A stretch of 52,646 nucleotides of DNA, taken from contig JAFGEL010000059.1 of NCBI GenBank assembly GCA_016931615.1, forward strand, positions 1-52,646, given 5' to 3'. Made by a program: the position numbers and the translations under genes. This stretch comes from Desulfuromonadales bacterium. GTDB taxonomy: Bacteria; Desulfobacterota; Desulfuromonadia; Desulfuromonadales; Geopsychrobacteraceae. Shown here piece by piece: positions 51,064 to 52,646 of the stretch (position 1 is the first letter of the stretch; each line of letters begins with the position of its first letter). The notes below the pieces were generated by a model that saw only the letters and a program-made list of their open reading frames with translations, did no database searches and had not been told where the DNA came from.

Positions 51064-52572
51064 TTACATTTCTGTGGTATTGCACAGATTGCGGCCGTAA
51101 AGATACGAAACGTCGCCCAGACGCTGACTGAGTGCCGGGTTGAGGACCTCATCACGCATGCGCCACTGCCAGTTCCCATCGGCGGTTCCCGGAATATTCA
51201 TGCGGCTGGTTGCCGGCAGGGACAGAACATCCTGCATGGGCACAATGGCCATGCGCGAAACACTCGACAAAGCTGTTTCAATCAGGGGCCAGGGCATGTC
51301 GCGACAGGGGTTACGCAGGTAATCCCGGATGCGTTGCTTGCCCGCCGCGTCAAGTGACTGCCACCAGCCCAGGCTGGTGTTGTTGTCGTGTGTGCCGGTG
51401 TAAATGACCGAGTTACAACTCAGGTTGTGGGGAAGGTAAGGGTTGTCCGAACCGGAATCAAAGGCAAACTGCAGAATTTTCATCCCGGGAAAATCGAACC
51501 GATCGCGCAGTTCGATGACGTCGGGGGTGATAAAACCGAGATCCTCGGCAATGATCGGCAGCTGGGACAATTGCTTCTGCAGGGTCATGAATAAAGTTTG
51601 TCCGGGGGCGGGCATCCAGTTGCCATACTCGGCTGTCGGGTGATCGGCGGGAATGGCCCAGCAGGAGGCAAAACCGCGAAAATGATCAACCCGGACAAGA
51701 TCAAAAAGTTGAAAATTCCACTCAAAGCGGGCCAGCCACCAGGAGTAGTTATCCTCCGCCATCCGCTCCCATTGATAAAGCGGGTTGCCCCAGCGCTGGC
51801 CCGTGGCGCTGAAATAATCGGGAGGAACTCCGGCCACCAGGGTCGGTTTGCCATGTTCATCAAGATGAAACAGCTCCTGATTAGCCCAGACATCGGCCGA
51901 ATCTTCGGCAACAAAAATCGGCAGATCGCCGATGATACGAATTCCACGCTGATTGGCATATTGCTTGAGGGCGAACCATTGGTCAAAAAAGACAAACTGC
52001 AGGTACCTGTGCCAAAAAATATCCGCATCCAGTTTGTCGGCTGCAGCTGATAATGCTGCAGGTTGACGCAACTTGATCTCTTCAGGCCAGGCCTGCCAGC
52101 TGCCTTTGTCCTGGGCCTGGCGTAAAGCCTGGTAGAGTGCATAATCATCCAACCAGAAAGCCTGTGATTCGCAGAAGTTTTCAAACTGTTGCCGACGCTC
52201 AGAGTTCTGACGGGTGCGAAAGCTGTCCCCGGCAAGTTTGAGCAGGGGAAGCAACTTTGCCTGAGCCATGGTGAAGTCAACACGATCATTGGAGGCGCAT
52301 GGGGGCGGCAGATCCGACCTTTTCAGATCACCGCTTTCAACCAGCAGGGTCAAGTTGATCAGGTACGGATTGCCGGCAAAAGCCGAAAAACAGCTGTAGG
52401 GGCAATCACCGTAACCGGTCGGACCCAGAGGTAGAATCTGCCAGATCGACTGCCTGGCAGCGACCAGAAAATCGACGAAGTCGTAGGCCTCTTTGCCGAG
52501 TGAACCTATCGGCTGAGGGCCCGGCAGGGATGTCGGGTGAAGCAGAATGCCGCTGCGGCGTTGGGTGAGCAT
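51064..52572 (-). CDS. malQ: 4-alpha-glucanotransferase (amylomaltase)
   Basis: A 502-residue GH77 enzyme. RSGILLHPTSLPGPQPIG at the N-terminus, GDLPIFVAEDSADVWANQELF, VDHFRGFASCWAIP (the nucleophile Asp region), IAEDLGFITPDV (acid/base Glu) and YTGTHDNNTSLGWW (the transition-state Asp) are the amylomaltase motifs in order. It transfers alpha-1,4-glucan segments and can recycle maltodextrins released from glycogen. GGAG precedes the ATG by five bases. It lies far from the glycogen operon at 9-17 kb but serves the same pathway. Confidence 0.96.
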   Translation of the reverse strand: MLTQRRSGILLHPTSLPGPQPIGSLGKEAYDFVDFLVAARQSIWQILPLGPTGYGDCPYSCFSAFAGNPYLINLTLLVESGDLKRSDLPPPCASNDRVDFTMAQAKLLPLLKLAGDSFRTRQNSERRQQFENFCESQAFWLDDYALYQALRQAQDKGSWQAWPEEIKLRQPAALSAAADKLDADIFWHRYLQFVFFDQWFALKQYANQRGIRIIGDLPIFVAEDSADVWANQELFHLDEHGKPTLVAGVPPDYFSATGQRWGNPLYQWERMAEDNYSWWLARFEWNFQLFDLVRVDHFRGFASCWAIPADHPTAEYGNWMPAPGQTLFMTLQKQLSQLPIIAEDLGFITPDVIELRDRFDFPGMKILQFAFDSGSDNPYLPHNLSCNSVIYTGTHDNNTSLGWWQSLDAAGKQRIRDYLRNPCRDMPWPLIETALSSVSRMAIVPMQDVLSLPATSRMNIPGTADGNWQWRMRDEVLNPALSQRLGDVSYLYGRNLCNTTEM

Positions 52573-52586
52573 TAATTCTCCAAAAA

Positions 52587-52616
52587 GTTATAGCCAGTGA
52601 GCATACAAAAGATCAA
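52587..52616 (-). promoter_or_regulatory. Sigma70-like promoter of malQ
   Basis: On the minus strand TTGATC (52616-52611), an 18-base spacer and TATAAC (52592-52587), about 15 bases before the ribosome binding site. Both boxes match the consensus well (TATAAC differs in one base). Confidence 0.55.
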
Positions 52617-52646
52617 GATCAAGAGCATTGACCACAGAGAACACAG

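Noticed and set aside
50961-51179. Upstream extension of the NrfJ-like gene to 51179
   Set aside because: It would overlap the 3' end of malQ, and the ATG at 50960 has a good ribosome binding site and opens a lipoprotein signal.
1-52646. tRNA genes, rRNA genes, insertion sequences, CRISPR arrays or phage genes
   Set aside because: No cloverleaf-like sequence, transposase, integrase, repeat-spacer pattern or phage structural gene was seen on either strand.

Overview
This window is about 52.6 kb of ordinary-looking bacterial chromosome. Coding density is high and GC is moderate. I see no rRNA, tRNA, insertion sequence, phage gene or CRISPR array. The gene set suggests the Desulfuromonadales (Desulfuromonas, Geopsychrobacter, Pelobacter or Geobacter relatives): a rhombosortase with a rhombotarget lipoprotein, GH57 and GH13-GT5 glycogen enzymes, an AmmeMemoRadiSam-type radical SAM protein, an NrfJ-like lipoprotein and a lone spermidine operon. 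This placement rests on gene content only.

Layout, left to right. (1) 1-7.3 kb, minus strand: the start of a PqiA-like membrane protein, a tripartite RND efflux operon (fusion lipoprotein, RND pump, NodT-type outer membrane lipoprotein), a doubtful Tat-leader ORF and a winged-helix regulator. (2) 7.3-7.9 kb: a mostly non-coding stretch with inverted repeats. (3) 7.9-16.9 kb: a TIGR01212-type radical SAM protein, then a glycogen operon on the plus strand: GH57 enzyme, GalT-family nucleotidyltransferase, and a 1543-residue fusion of a GH13 amylase-like region to a full glycogen synthase. (4) 17.0-18.4 kb: rhombotarget lipoprotein overlapping its rhombosortase. (5) 18.4-26.7 kb: one long plus-strand run: Zn alcohol dehydrogenase, AMP-forming acetate-CoA ligase, 2-oxoacid dehydrogenase E1 alpha, E1 beta and E2 (no E3), an acyl carrier protein, an AmrS-like radical SAM protein and an Mrp/NBP35 ATPase. 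(6) 26.9-33.7 kb: ion homeostasis: a universal stress protein coupled to a P-type ATPase whose cation site matches the animal Na+,K+-ATPase, an HNH protein, then TrkA and TrkH. (7) 33.9-37.5 kb: YfiH/PgeF, an RluD-type pseudouridine synthase, a small conserved-looking protein, a degenerate receiver-PAS protein and a single-domain response regulator. (8) 37.5-40.7 kb, minus strand: speE-speA plus a tail-anchored cytochrome-b5-like protein, each pair overlapping by 4 bases. (9) 40.8-52.6 kb: ProC, a LysE exporter, an MFS transporter, an inositol monophosphatase family protein, an AI-2E family permease, a cyclic-nucleotide-binding protein, UvrC, a chemoreceptor, an NrfJ-like lipoprotein and 4-alpha-glucanotransferase.

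The most interesting items are: the GH13-GT5 fusion, whose domain order resembles fungal alpha-1,3-glucan synthases, beside a GalT relative that may handle ADP-glucose; the E3-less oxoacid dehydrogenase operon with its own acetate-CoA ligase and acyl carrier protein; the Na+,K+-ATPase-like pump; the overlapping rhombotarget/rhombosortase pair; an Mrp ATPase lacking the second Cys of its CxxC; and several inverted repeats in intergenic regions. All functional statements come from motif recognition by eye; no database search was run.
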